Positions 43,026-50,959 of a stretch of DNA of 64,000 bases are shown piece by piece; position 1 is the first letter of the stretch, and each line of letters starts with the position of its first letter. Position numbers and translations under genes: made by a program. Location of the stretch: contig NZ_BMTS01000018.1 in NCBI RefSeq assembly GCF_014649795.1, positions 62,001 to 126,000 of the forward strand. Direction: 5' to 3'. This stretch comes from Streptomyces melanogenes. GTDB lineage: Bacteria > Actinomycetota > Actinomycetes > Streptomycetales > Streptomycetaceae. A model generated the notes under the pieces. That model made no database searches, had not been told where the DNA came from, and was given only the letters and a program-made list of their open reading frames with translations.

Positions 43026-43808
43026 TCAGGCCGGGGCCGCGGCCCCGGCTCCGCCGTCCGGGCGCCGCCGGTGCTTCAGGGAGGCGGGCGTGCGCCCGGT
43101 GAAGTCCCGTGCCGTACGGGTGAGATGGGCCTGGTCGGCGAAGCCCGCGGTAGCTGCGGCCAGAGCCGCCGTCGAGTCCCGGAGATCGGCGATCGCGGTG
43201 CGCAGTCGGCCCCACCGGCGCAGGCGGGCGAGGGCGATGCCCACGTCCTGGCGGACCAGGGCGCGCAGCCGCGGGGCCGAGAGGCCGACCTCGGCGGCAA
43301 TGCAGGTGATGGACAGGTCCGGATCGCGCAAGGTACACAGGTCGACGGCGTGGGCGACTCTCGGATCGAGCGGGGACGGGCGCCCGGTGAGTGTACGCAG
43401 TTCGGCGTATCCGGCGCCCAGGTCCGCGCCGATGTCGGGGCCTTCGGCATCCATGGTGCCGAGCGCGGCGAGCAGGCGGCGGACCTCGCCGGGGCTGAGC
43501 TGTACCGGACCCGGGCACGGTGGCAGCCGCCAGGAGTCGATGAGCAGGGCGAGGTAGGGCGAGGTCGCCGCGCAGGCGTGGGCGAGCTGCGGCGGCACGA
43601 CCAACCCCGGTGCCGCCACCAAATACCCTCCCGGCTGGAGGAGTTCGGCGTGGCCGCCGATCGGCAGCACGGCCTTCCAGGCGGGCAGCCGGTGTTGGGC
43701 GACGTGGAACGGGCGGGACTCGGCGAACATCGTCGCCTCGGGGCCGGTCGCGAAGACGGTGCGGCGATCGTTTTGTTCAAGCACCCAGGCACGAGGTGAA
43801 CGGATCAT
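43026..43808 (-). CDS. AraC-family regulator
   Basis: 260 aa from ATG 43808 (GTG 43820 is in frame). N-terminal cupin-like sensing domain and C-terminal AraC helix-turn-helix pair (SITCIAAEVGLSAPRLRALVRQ ... TAGFADQAHLTRTARDFTGRTPASLK). Divergent, almost back-to-back, with a DoxX-family gene; only about 30 nt separate the starts, so the promoters must overlap coding sequence. Converges with the phytase-like gene with 2 nt between stops. Confidence 0.86.
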   Translation of the reverse strand: MIRSPRAWVLEQNDRRTVFATGPEATMFAESRPFHVAQHRLPAWKAVLPIGGHAELLQPGGYLVAAPGLVVPPQLAHACAATSPYLALLIDSWRLPPCPGPVQLSPGEVRRLLAALGTMDAEGPDIGADLGAGYAELRTLTGRPSPLDPRVAHAVDLCTLRDPDLSITCIAAEVGLSAPRLRALVRQDVGIALARLRRWGRLRTAIADLRDSTAALAAATAGFADQAHLTRTARDFTGRTPASLKHRRRPDGGAGAAAPA

Positions 43809-43837
43809 CGTGCCATGCACGCTATCGCTTCCGTCGC

Positions 43838-44185
43838 TTGGCGGTGTTCCTGATCGTTACGGGAGTCATGCACTTCCTGTCCCCCAGCTACTTCCGCGCG
43901 CCGGTTCCCACATGGCTCGGCCCGGAGCGGCTCCTGGTGGCCGGTAGTGGGGCGGCTGAGGTCGTGGCGGGTGCGCTGGTGCTGGTTCCGGGCGGCAGGC
44001 AGGCCGGGGGCTGGGCCGCCGTCGCCCTGATCACCTGTTACCTGGTGTCCCACGGGGACGCACTGGTCCGGGCGCGGCCGGACCGGCCCCGGCTGCTGGA
44101 GCGGCCGGTCGGAGCGGTGGCTCGGCTCGTGGTGAACGTCCTGTACATCGCCTGGGCGGTGACGGTGGCCGCCTCCGCGCCCTGA
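43838..44185 (+). CDS. DoxX-like membrane protein
   Basis: About 115 aa, four hydrophobic helices. RRLAVFLIVTGVMHFLSPSYFRAPVPTWLG and AAEVVAGALVLVPGGRQAGGW are typical of the DoxX-like group related to YphA/MauE. No ATG is in frame at the expected position; TTG 43838 or GTG 43844 must serve, ATG 43868 would cut into the first helix. Paired with the divergent AraC regulator. Confidence 0.75.
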   Translation: MAVFLIVTGVMHFLSPSYFRAPVPTWLGPERLLVAGSGAAEVVAGALVLVPGGRQAGGWAAVALITCYLVSHGDALVRARPDRPRLLERPVGAVARLVVNVLYIAWAVTVAASAP

Positions 44186-44269
44186 CAGCGATGCACAGCC
44201 GCCGAACCGTCCGGGGCGGCGCCGGGATCTCCGTGGGCTGGGCACCGAGCCGCATGTCCTGTCAGGCCG

Positions 44270-44495
44270 CTCTACCCATGGGCCGGGCGTCGCCGATGTC
44301 GTCGCGGCGCGGCTGTCCGGCCGGGAACCCGGGCCTGTGCGGATCGGCTACGCCTTCACAAACATCAGCCTCGGCCGACGTGACGGTGCCGTCCAGTTCA
44401 CTCACCCCGACGACCGCCCGCGCGGGCTCGCCCTGACGGGACGCGGGGTGCGTCGGGCAGATACGGGCAGGATTCCTGACGATCACACACCATGA
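44270..44495 (+). pseudogene. C-terminal relic of an NDH-2-like FAD oxidoreductase
   Basis: One frame reads VADVVAARLSGREPGPVRIGYAFTNISLGRRDGAVQFTHPDDRPRG up to LTGRG before ending at TGA 44493-44495. This matches the extreme C terminus of actinobacterial NAD(P)/FAD-dependent oxidoreductases (type II NADH dehydrogenase-like), whose FAD and NAD domains are absent upstream. Deletion relic of about 60 codons. Confidence 0.75.
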
Positions 44496-44597
44496 CGAAA
44501 GACACACAGACCCGAGGGGATTTACTTGAAGTCTCACATTGTTTTATCGTCGAAAGCGAGGCCACCGCCTCACCCTTCGCCGCCCTGGGAGAACTCC

Positions 44598-45098
44598 ATG
44601 CCTGTACGCCGCCTCAACCACGCGGTGCTCTACGTGCGTGACGTCGCACGAGCCGTCGAGTTCTACACCGACGTCTTCGGCTTCAAGCTCGACGTCGACA
44701 TCCCCGGCCGCGCCGCGTTCCTCAGCGCCGAGGACACGCTCAACGACCACGACCTCGGTCTCTTCTCGGTCGGACCGGACGCGCCCGGCCCCGAGCGCGG
44801 CCGCGTCGGCCTCTACCACCTGGCCTGGGAGGTGGGCACCCTCGGCGAGCTGGTCGCCGTCGCCGACAAGATCAACAAGCGCGGCGCCATGGTCGGCTCC
44901 ACGAACCACGGCGTGTCGAAGTCCCTCTACGCCAAGGACCCCGACGGCAACGAGTTCGAGATCATGTGGCGGGTGCCCCGCGAGGACTGGCCGACCGGAG
45001 CCGAGGAGTCCCGCCCCGGCCCGCTCGACCTCGAAGAATCACTCAAGCGCTGGGGCCCCGACCGCAAGACAGGCGCCGCGGCCGGATCCGCCACCTGA
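44598..45098 (+). CDS. VOC-family dioxygenase/glyoxalase-like protein
   Basis: 166 aa; GGGAG 6 nt before ATG 44598. VOC fold: RLNHAVLYVRDVARAVEFYTDVFGFKL (His ligand), YHLAWEVGTLGELVAV (second His), and LYAKDPDGNEFEIMWRVP (Glu ligand). Resembles catechol-2,3-dioxygenase-like actinobacterial proteins that precede no catabolic operon. The ~35-residue C-terminal tail (EESRPGPLDLEESLKRWG) is common in these. Substrate unknown. Confidence 0.85.
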   Translation: MPVRRLNHAVLYVRDVARAVEFYTDVFGFKLDVDIPGRAAFLSAEDTLNDHDLGLFSVGPDAPGPERGRVGLYHLAWEVGTLGELVAVADKINKRGAMVGSTNHGVSKSLYAKDPDGNEFEIMWRVPREDWPTGAEESRPGPLDLEESLKRWGPDRKTGAAAGSAT

Positions 45099-45198
45099 GC
45101 GAAGAGCCATCGTCGAGCACGAGGGGCGAGGTGGAGTCGAGTTGCCTTCCCGGAAGGCGTCTTGCCGCTTCGCCCCCGCGCACGATGCATGATCGGAT

Positions 45199-46113
45199 TC
45201 ACCGTGGCGTGACCGCACCATGGAGCGAGTCCAGCAGCCAGGCGTGTGCCTTGCCGACGGTGACGTCCTCGCCCGTGATGTCCCCGACGAGCTCCCAGTA
45301 CCGGTGCAGACCGGGACTCCGGTCGACGGCCCCGGTACGTGCCAGGGCGCGCCGGAACGCGGGGCTGTCGCGTGTGCCTCGGGTGGCCGCGTGCACGTCG
45401 ACGAACCGGTCGAGCAAGGGTCCGGGACCCGGCCGCCGCCCCGCCCGCACGAGTGGGCGCGCGAGCTCGCACACCTCGCCAACTCCCCCTTCGAGCAAGG
45501 CATTCCGATACGCGATGAACTCCTCGCCCGTACGGGTGCGTGCCCAGAACTGCTGCCGCAGCCGATGGTCCTGCACGATGGCGACGAGCGTGGCGTAGGC
45601 GACCACCTGCTCGGGGTCAGGGTCGCCCGGCAGCTCGGGAACGCCGGCCGAGATGACCATGGCGGCGCCGTCCTCGGGCATCGAGGGCAGGGCCACACGG
45701 CTCCAGAACGCCTCAAGGGTGTGCCGGGCCGCCCCGCCGTCGGCGACCGCGGCCAGCAGTTCCAGCCTCGTTTCCCGTTCGGCCGGTGCGGCTTGCTCGA
45801 CCGCGCGCAGCGAGGCGCGGCGCCAGGCCAGTGCCCCCAACTCGGCTTCTACCTTGGCGCGTTCCTGCGCGGCGGCTTCGGCGACGGATCGCCGGCCGCT
45901 GAGTACGGAGTCGATCGTCGCCAGTCCGAGCCCGAGTGCGCGCAGCCGACGCAACAGCGTCAACCGCTGGACCGCCTCCGCACGGAAACGGCGGTGCCCG
46001 CCTGTGCTGCGGACCGGCTCCAGGAAACCCTCGTCGCAGTAGAAGCGGATCGTGCGTACGGGCACGCCGGTTCGCTCGGAGAGCTCACCGATGGACAGGG
46101 TGTCCTCGCGCAC
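45199..46113 (-). CDS. MerR-family regulator
   Basis: 304 aa from GTG 46113 (GGAGG 6 nt upstream; GTG 46125 also in frame). Winged-helix MerR domain (LSIGELSERTGVPVRTIRFYCDEGFLEPVRSTGGHRRFRAEAVQRL) then a ~200-aa helical effector domain (TLEAFWSRVALPSMPEDGAAMV) without metal-binding Cys, so a drug or small-molecule sensor. Divergent from the mycothiol-enzyme gene; the dyad in their promoter is its likely site. Confidence 0.88.
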   Translation of the reverse strand: MREDTLSIGELSERTGVPVRTIRFYCDEGFLEPVRSTGGHRRFRAEAVQRLTLLRRLRALGLGLATIDSVLSGRRSVAEAAAQERAKVEAELGALAWRRASLRAVEQAAPAERETRLELLAAVADGGAARHTLEAFWSRVALPSMPEDGAAMVISAGVPELPGDPDPEQVVAYATLVAIVQDHRLRQQFWARTRTGEEFIAYRNALLEGGVGEVCELARPLVRAGRRPGPGPLLDRFVDVHAATRGTRDSPAFRRALARTGAVDRSPGLHRYWELVGDITGEDVTVGKAHAWLLDSLHGAVTPR

Positions 46114-46145
46114 TTGAACCTCCACCGGGGTGGAGTTCCTACCCT
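46114..46145 (+). promoter_or_regulatory. MerR-type promoter of the mycothiol-dependent enzyme gene
   Basis: -35 TTGAAC (46114-46119), -10 TACCCT (46140-46145), 20-bp spacer containing CTCCACC-GG-GGTGGAG (46120-46135). The downstream ATG at 46153 is 7 nt after the -10, so the mRNA is leaderless. Confidence 0.78.
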
Positions 46146-46152
46146 ACGCCGC

Positions 46153-46902
46153 ATGACGCAGCCTCATATCGAGCGGCTGGCCTCGGGCCTGCTCGCACAG
46201 ACCGCGGCGTTCGCCGATGCCGTGGACGGCACGGACTGGGACGCCTTCGTACCGACGTGCCCGCAGTGGCGGCTCCGGGTCCTCGTCGGACACCTCGGGC
46301 AGGCGCCGCGCTGGGCGGCGGGAATCGTACGCGGGGGCCCGCCCGGCGCCGTCCCCGACCCGCACGAAGCACGGCCTCCGCAGGACTGGCGGGCCTGGCT
46401 CCTCGCGGGCGCCTCGGAGCTGGTCACGGCCGTACGGGAGGTCGGCCCCGACGCCCCGGTCTGGACGGTGGCCGGGCCGGCACCGGCGTCGTTCTGGCTA
46501 CGCCAAGCCACCCACGACACAGCCGTGCACGCAGCCGATGCCGCGTTGCTGGCGGGCGTGCCGTACGCCGTCGAACCCGACCTGGCGGCCGACGCCGTGA
46601 CCCAGCTCCTGGAGCTGCTGTCCGCACCGGTCATGGCGACGCTGAAGCCCGCGGTGGCTTCGCTGCGGGGTGCGGGCTCGATCGGGCTGCGGGCGCGCGA
46701 GGAGTCGGTCGAAGGGTGGGTGATCACGCGCACGCCGACGGGGGTGTCATGGCGGCGGGGCCCGGGAACGGCGGACGTCACCGCGACGGGTCCGATGCAG
46801 GACCTGCTGTTGGTACTGATGCGACGCCTGCCGCCACAGCGTCTGACGATCGACGGAGACCGGCAGCTGTTCGACCACTGGCTGACGCACTCCGCCTTGT
46901 AG
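46153..46902 (+). CDS. Maleylpyruvate-isomerase-like mycothiol-dependent enzyme (TIGR03083 type)
   Basis: 249 aa. N-terminal DinB-like four-helix bundle: IERLASGLLAQTAAFADAV, with metal-ligand His in LVGHLGQAPRWAA and in WLRQATHDTAVHAADAALLAG; then a C-terminal alpha/beta domain (EGWVITRTPTGVSWRR). Members use mycothiol as cofactor in isomerisation or detoxification. No ribosome site; leaderless from the MerR-type promoter. Probably part of a thiol/electrophile response driven by the divergent MerR protein. Confidence 0.83.
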   Translation: MTQPHIERLASGLLAQTAAFADAVDGTDWDAFVPTCPQWRLRVLVGHLGQAPRWAAGIVRGGPPGAVPDPHEARPPQDWRAWLLAGASELVTAVREVGPDAPVWTVAGPAPASFWLRQATHDTAVHAADAALLAGVPYAVEPDLAADAVTQLLELLSAPVMATLKPAVASLRGAGSIGLRAREESVEGWVITRTPTGVSWRRGPGTADVTATGPMQDLLLVLMRRLPPQRLTIDGDRQLFDHWLTHSAL

Positions 46903-46945
46903 GCACGGGCCCTCAGCCGGGCCCGCGTGCCGCCTCCCAGGGGGG

Positions 46946-47866
46946 CTAGACGGTCAGGACGATCTTCCCTCGCGTGCGGCCCGCCTGGCTCAGGCGCCAC
47001 GCTTCGGCGGTCTCGGCCAGCGGCAGCGCGTGTTCCACGGGCACCGTCAGCTTGCCCGCGTCCGCGAGCGCGGCGAGCGCCGCCAGACCATCGGCGTCGG
47101 GCCGCACCCAGACATAGTGGCCGCCCTTGGCCGTGGCCGCCCCGTCGGTGATGGACGCGACCCGGTCGCGCTCGCGGAGCAGCTGCTGCGAGACGTCGAC
47201 CGCGCCCTCGCCGATGAAGTCGAGGGCCGCGTCGACGCCGTCGGGCGCCAGGTTCCGTACGCGGTCGGCGAGCCCGTCCCCGTAGGTGACCGGCTCCGCG
47301 CCCAGCTCGCGGAGGAAGTCGTGGTTGCGTTCACTGGCCGTGCCGATCACCCGGGCGCCGAGCGCGACGGCGATCTGCACGCCGAGCGAGCCGACGCCGC
47401 CGGCCGCGGCGTGGATCAGCACGGTCTCGCCCTTGACCAGACCGACCCGCTTGATCGTCTGGTAGGCGGTGAGCCCCGCGAGCGGCGCTCCGGCGGCCTC
47501 CTCCCAGCTCAGCGCGGCGGGCTTCCTGGCCAGGGTGCGCACGGGCGCGGCGACGAGCTCCGCGTACGTGCCGTTCTGCGCCCAGTCCTTGCGTACGTAT
47601 CCGAAGACCTCGTCCCCCACCGCGAACTCGGTGGCGTCCAGACCGACCCGTTCCACCACACCGGCCACGTCCCAGCCGGAGATCAGCGGGAAGCGGACTT
47701 CCATGATCGGGTCCAGGTAACCGGCGGCGAGCTTCCAGTCGACCGGATTGACCCCGGCCGCCTTCACCCGGACGAGGACCTCACCGGGCGCGACCTTGGG
47801 ATCGGGCAGCTCGACCAGTCGCAGGTCGTCGGCGGCTCCGTACGATTCAAGCGCGATTGCCTTCAT
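46946..47866 (-). CDS. NADP-dependent quinone oxidoreductase-like protein (zinc-free MDR)
   Basis: 306 aa from ATG 47866. Medium-chain reductase: GVNPVDWKLAAGYLDPIM, GWDVAGVVERVG, AGLTAYQTIKRVGLVKGETVLIHAAAGGVGSLGVQIA (AxxGxxG NADPH loop), no catalytic or structural zinc Cys. Reduces quinones or alpha,beta-unsaturated carbonyls. Monocistronic; convergent with the mycothiol-enzyme gene. Confidence 0.9.
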   Translation of the reverse strand: MKAIALESYGAADDLRLVELPDPKVAPGEVLVRVKAAGVNPVDWKLAAGYLDPIMEVRFPLISGWDVAGVVERVGLDATEFAVGDEVFGYVRKDWAQNGTYAELVAAPVRTLARKPAALSWEEAAGAPLAGLTAYQTIKRVGLVKGETVLIHAAAGGVGSLGVQIAVALGARVIGTASERNHDFLRELGAEPVTYGDGLADRVRNLAPDGVDAALDFIGEGAVDVSQQLLRERDRVASITDGAATAKGGHYVWVRPDADGLAALAALADAGKLTVPVEHALPLAETAEAWRLSQAGRTRGKIVLTV

Positions 47867-47999
47867 GCTCCAGAACCGCTTTCCGGCCGGTCGCTGCGTT
47901 CCGGCCCAGTCGATGGGGGCTTCCCTCTGCTGCGTCCAGGATTCACACGGGTGCGGGACGTAGGCAACTCCAGCCGGAGGCGGCACCCACGGCTGCCCG

Positions 48000-48440
48000 T
48001 CACCCGCCGAAGCGGCGCACGTACCGGCGCTGCCAGGGCGTCTCGACAGCGTGCCGGTCGTAGTTCCGCCGTACGAAGTCCACGGCATCCTCGGCAGGCA
48101 CCCCGTCAAGGACGGCGAGACAGGCAAGGGCGGTGCCGGTACGCCCCCGCCCGCCACCACACGCGACCTCGACGCGCTCGCGTCCCGCACGCTCCCACGC
48201 CTCGCGGAACACCTTCGCGGCCTGGCCACGGTCCCCGGGCAGCCAGAAGTCCGGCCAGCGCAGCCACGCGAAATGCCAGGGGACATCGGGCGGAGGCTTG
48301 CCAAGCAGATAGACGGCGTACGAGGGCGTTGGCCCGTCCGGAAGCGGCCTACGCAGCCCACGACCTCGCACCAGCCGCCCGGACGGAAGGCGCAGAACTC
48401 CTGCGCCGGTCGGCTCCCAGGATTCACGGCTCGCGGTCAC
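48000..48440 (-). CDS. Dual-specificity/tyrosine phosphatase-like protein
   Basis: 146 aa from GTG 48440 (ATG 48491 in frame gives 163 aa). P-loop VACGGGRGRTGTALACLAVLDG contains Cx5R followed by Thr, the catalytic signature of cysteine phosphatases; WPDFWLPGD upstream could supply the general acid Asp. Common small Streptomyces family of unknown substrate. Start choice rests on conservation at the N terminus (GAGVLRLPSGRLVRGRGLRRPLP). Confidence 0.8.
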   Translation of the reverse strand: MTASRESWEPTGAGVLRLPSGRLVRGRGLRRPLPDGPTPSYAVYLLGKPPPDVPWHFAWLRWPDFWLPGDRGQAAKVFREAWERAGRERVEVACGGGRGRTGTALACLAVLDGVPAEDAVDFVRRNYDRHAVETPWQRRYVRRFGG

Positions 48441-48671
48441 GGGTTCACCGTAGCGTCGTCGTACGGTGGATCTCCTGCTCTGGCGGCTCATCTGCCCCTT
48501 GCGCGCCGCAGCGGGGTCAGGAGCACCCCCACGCACTCCCACCCAAGAGCCGGTCCACGCAAACCCATTGGCGTCTCTGACCACCGTTTCGCTGATCCCT
48601 CCCATGACATACGCTGCCGACTGAACAGGTGATCCACTTGGTGATCCGCGAGGTCGAGGGCACGGGAGTCG

Positions 48672-49547
48672 ATGACGCACCAACGTGACGTCGGTCTGCC
48701 GGGAGGCGCCGCCGGCGGGACGGCAACGCCCCGGAGCGGCGGCGCCTGGGGCTCGGCGCTGTCGTCCGAGGAGTTCGCGGCGATCAGAGGGGCCGGGTTC
48801 GAGCCGGTCGGGCAAGTGCTCGGTACCGCCGTCTTCACCATCGGGTCCACCGGTGTCTGGGGGTGCCCGGGTGCGTGGTCGGTGGCGGACGGCAGGAAGG
48901 TGCCGCCGTCGTCGGCTTGGACGTCGTCGTTCTCGCAGTTGGTGCGGGCGATGTACACCGGGCGCAGGCTGGCACTCGACCGTGCGGTGGCCGAGTGCCG
49001 TGCGCTCGGCGGCGACGGGGTCGTCGGGGTGAAGCTGCGGGTCGGTGAATTCCCGTCCGGGGGTACGGAGTTCACCGCGCTGGGCACGGCGGTTCGGGCC
49101 CGCTCGCGCGTCCGGCCGCGCCTGCCGTTCACCTCGCACCTGAGCGGCCAGGACTTCGCCAAGCTCGTGCACGGCGGATGGATTCCCACCGGACTGGCCT
49201 TCGGTATCGCCCTGGAGATCCGGCACGACGACTGGCGCACCTCCCGCCGGATCCGCTGGACCGCCGGGAACCAGGAGGTCGACGGCCATACCCAGCTGAT
49301 CAGCTTCGTCCGCCAGGACGCCCGCAGACAGCTCGCCCTCGACGCGGCGAAGCACGGCGGCGACGGAGTGGTGGTGGACGACGTGGAGTTGAGGGTGCGC
49401 GAGAGCGAGTGCCCTACGTACGGCTACTCGCGCGACCTCACCGCGGAGGCGGTCCTCGTCGGCACCTCCATCGCCCGGTTCGACCGCTCCGAGCGGCCCG
49501 CCGGGCCCGGACCACTGACCATCATGAGACTGGAGCGCGAGCACTGA
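48672..49547 (+). CDS. Double YbjQ/UPF0145-domain protein A
   Basis: 291 aa. Two diverged YbjQ-like (heavy-metal-binding-domain) copies: about 30-140 (LSSEEFAAIRGAGFEPVGQVLGTAVF ... ECRALGGDGVVGVKLRV ... TEFTALGTAV) and about 148-275 (TSHLSGQDFAKLVHGGWIPTGLAFG ... AAKHGGDGVVVDDVELRV). Single-domain YbjQ proteins form pentameric rings. Metal binding is by name only and no obvious ligand set is seen. First gene of a three-gene operon; the next ATG follows its stop by 1 nt. Confidence 0.78.
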   Translation: MTHQRDVGLPGGAAGGTATPRSGGAWGSALSSEEFAAIRGAGFEPVGQVLGTAVFTIGSTGVWGCPGAWSVADGRKVPPSSAWTSSFSQLVRAMYTGRRLALDRAVAECRALGGDGVVGVKLRVGEFPSGGTEFTALGTAVRARSRVRPRLPFTSHLSGQDFAKLVHGGWIPTGLAFGIALEIRHDDWRTSRRIRWTAGNQEVDGHTQLISFVRQDARRQLALDAAKHGGDGVVVDDVELRVRESECPTYGYSRDLTAEAVLVGTSIARFDRSERPAGPGPLTIMRLEREH

Positions 49548-49548
49548 C

Positions 49549-50412
49549 ATGACCGAGCGAACGGGGCAGGAACCGATGGGGAGGGCCGCACAGCCGACCG
49601 CGGAGGGTGTGCCCGAGGATGCGATGCGGCGGCTTGCGCAGCTCCAGCCGGGGGAAAAAGGCTCGCTCTTCACCTCGGACCTGACGGTGAACGAGTTCCT
49701 GCTGGTACGTGAGGTCGGCTTCCGCCCGCTCGGCCTGGTCCTCGGATCCTCCGTCTACCATGTCGGCCTCCAGCTCGGCCGGTGGTCGAAGAACCAGGAG
49801 CTGACCAAACTGTCCCAGGCCATGTACCACGCGCGCGAGCTCGCGATGAGCCGGATGGAAGCGGAGGCGAGCGCTCTGGGAGCGGACGGGATCGTGGGGG
49901 TGCGGCTGGACATCGAGTTCAAGGAGTTCGGCTCGGACATCGCCGAGTTCATCGCGATCGGCACGGCGGTGAAGGCGGACGGCGCGGACCCGGGGCCGGG
50001 CGGGACCTGGCTCAACAACAAGGGCAAGCCGTTCACCTCGGACCTGTCCGGCCAGGATTTCTGGACGCTGATCCGGGCCGGATACGCGCCGCTGGACATG
50101 GTCATGGGCTCGTGTGTCTACCACGTGGCCCACCAGCGCCTCGCTCAAGTGCTGAGCAACACGGGCCGCAACGTCGAGATCGAACCCTTCACCCAGGCAC
50201 TCTACGACGCCCGCGAGCTGGCGATGAGCCGTATGCAGGCCGAGGGGAACGCCCTGGAGGCCGAGGGGATCGTGGCTGTCCAGCTGAGACAGCACTCGCA
50301 CAACTGGGGCGCGCACACCACCGAGTTCTTCGCCATCGGAACAGCCGTGCGCCCGCTCCGCGACGACCACGTCATCGAGCGTCCGACCATGGTGTTGAGC
50401 CTCGATGCCTGA
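49549..50412 (+). CDS. Double YbjQ/UPF0145-domain protein B
   Basis: 287 aa. Same two-copy layout as its upstream neighbour: about 38-140 (FTSDLTVNEFLLVREVGFRPLGLVLGSSVYHVG ... EASALGADGIVGVRLDI ... EFIAIGTAV) and about 160-280 (FTSDLSGQDFWTLIRAGYAPLDMVMGSCVYHVA ... GNALEAEGIVAVQLRQ). The copies here are more alike than in protein A, both with SxVYHV, so A looks like the diverged partner. Translationally coupled on both sides: starts 1 nt after gene A and overlaps the next gene by 8 nt. Confidence 0.8.
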   Translation: MTERTGQEPMGRAAQPTAEGVPEDAMRRLAQLQPGEKGSLFTSDLTVNEFLLVREVGFRPLGLVLGSSVYHVGLQLGRWSKNQELTKLSQAMYHARELAMSRMEAEASALGADGIVGVRLDIEFKEFGSDIAEFIAIGTAVKADGADPGPGGTWLNNKGKPFTSDLSGQDFWTLIRAGYAPLDMVMGSCVYHVAHQRLAQVLSNTGRNVEIEPFTQALYDARELAMSRMQAEGNALEAEGIVAVQLRQHSHNWGAHTTEFFAIGTAVRPLRDDHVIERPTMVLSLDA

Positions 50413-50821
50413 CTCGGCGCCTGATTCGATGCCGGAGAGGGAAGTGGCGCTGCTGGCCGCGGCACTGCGCCGGGACAGCGCCGACCTGAACCTCTACGCC
50501 AACGTGCTGTCGGCGAGCCTGGCGGACTCGCTGCCGCCCGGCGCTGTACGGGTCACGCGCAGGCGTTCCGTCGCGGAACGGGTGACGGGGCGCGAGGGCT
50601 CGGTCGCCGAACTGGACGTCGCGCTCGGGGAGCAGCGGCTCTCGTTGCGGATGGACCGAGGCCGGGTGACCGGGGAGATCTGCCACGAGGTGCGGGGCAT
50701 CGTGCTCTCGCGGCGCCACGTGGACTTGGACGAGTGGATCGATGCGCTGGCCCGCTGTCTGGCCGACGCCGCGGCCTCCAATGCCCGGGCCCGCGAGGCC
50801 GTCGAGCGCTTTCTGGGCTGA
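50405..50821 (+). CDS. Small conserved protein coupled to YbjQ-domain genes
   Basis: 138 aa. Overlaps the preceding gene by 8 nt. N-terminal helix (REVALLAAALRRDSADLNLYANVLSASL), a beta-type middle (RRRSVAERVTGREGSVAELDVALGEQRLSLRMDRGRVTGEI), and a C-terminal helix (VDLDEWIDALARCLADAAASNARAREAVERFL). No known motif, no signal peptide. Position suggests a partner or adaptor of the YbjQ rings. Confidence 0.75.
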   Translation: MPDSAPDSMPEREVALLAAALRRDSADLNLYANVLSASLADSLPPGAVRVTRRRSVAERVTGREGSVAELDVALGEQRLSLRMDRGRVTGEICHEVRGIVLSRRHVDLDEWIDALARCLADAAASNARAREAVERFLG

Positions 50822-50881
50822 CCGCAGCCGCCCCCGCCGTGCGGCGCAGAAGAACGTGACGCCCCTGGTCCGGGAGCGTTA

Positions 50882-50916
50882 GAGATGCCGTGCACTCCTG
50901 TGGTGCACGGCATCTC
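50882..50916 (+). terminator. Perfect 14-bp hairpin after the YbjQ operon
   Basis: GAGATGCCGTGCAC (50882-50895) pairs fully with 50903-50916; 7-nt loop. 60 nt after the operon and 44 nt before the glycosyltransferase start, so it could also be a leader structure of the latter. Confidence 0.75.
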
Positions 50917-50959
50917 CCCTTCGCAGCCCGAGCAACGGAACACCCGGAGGTCCCAAACC

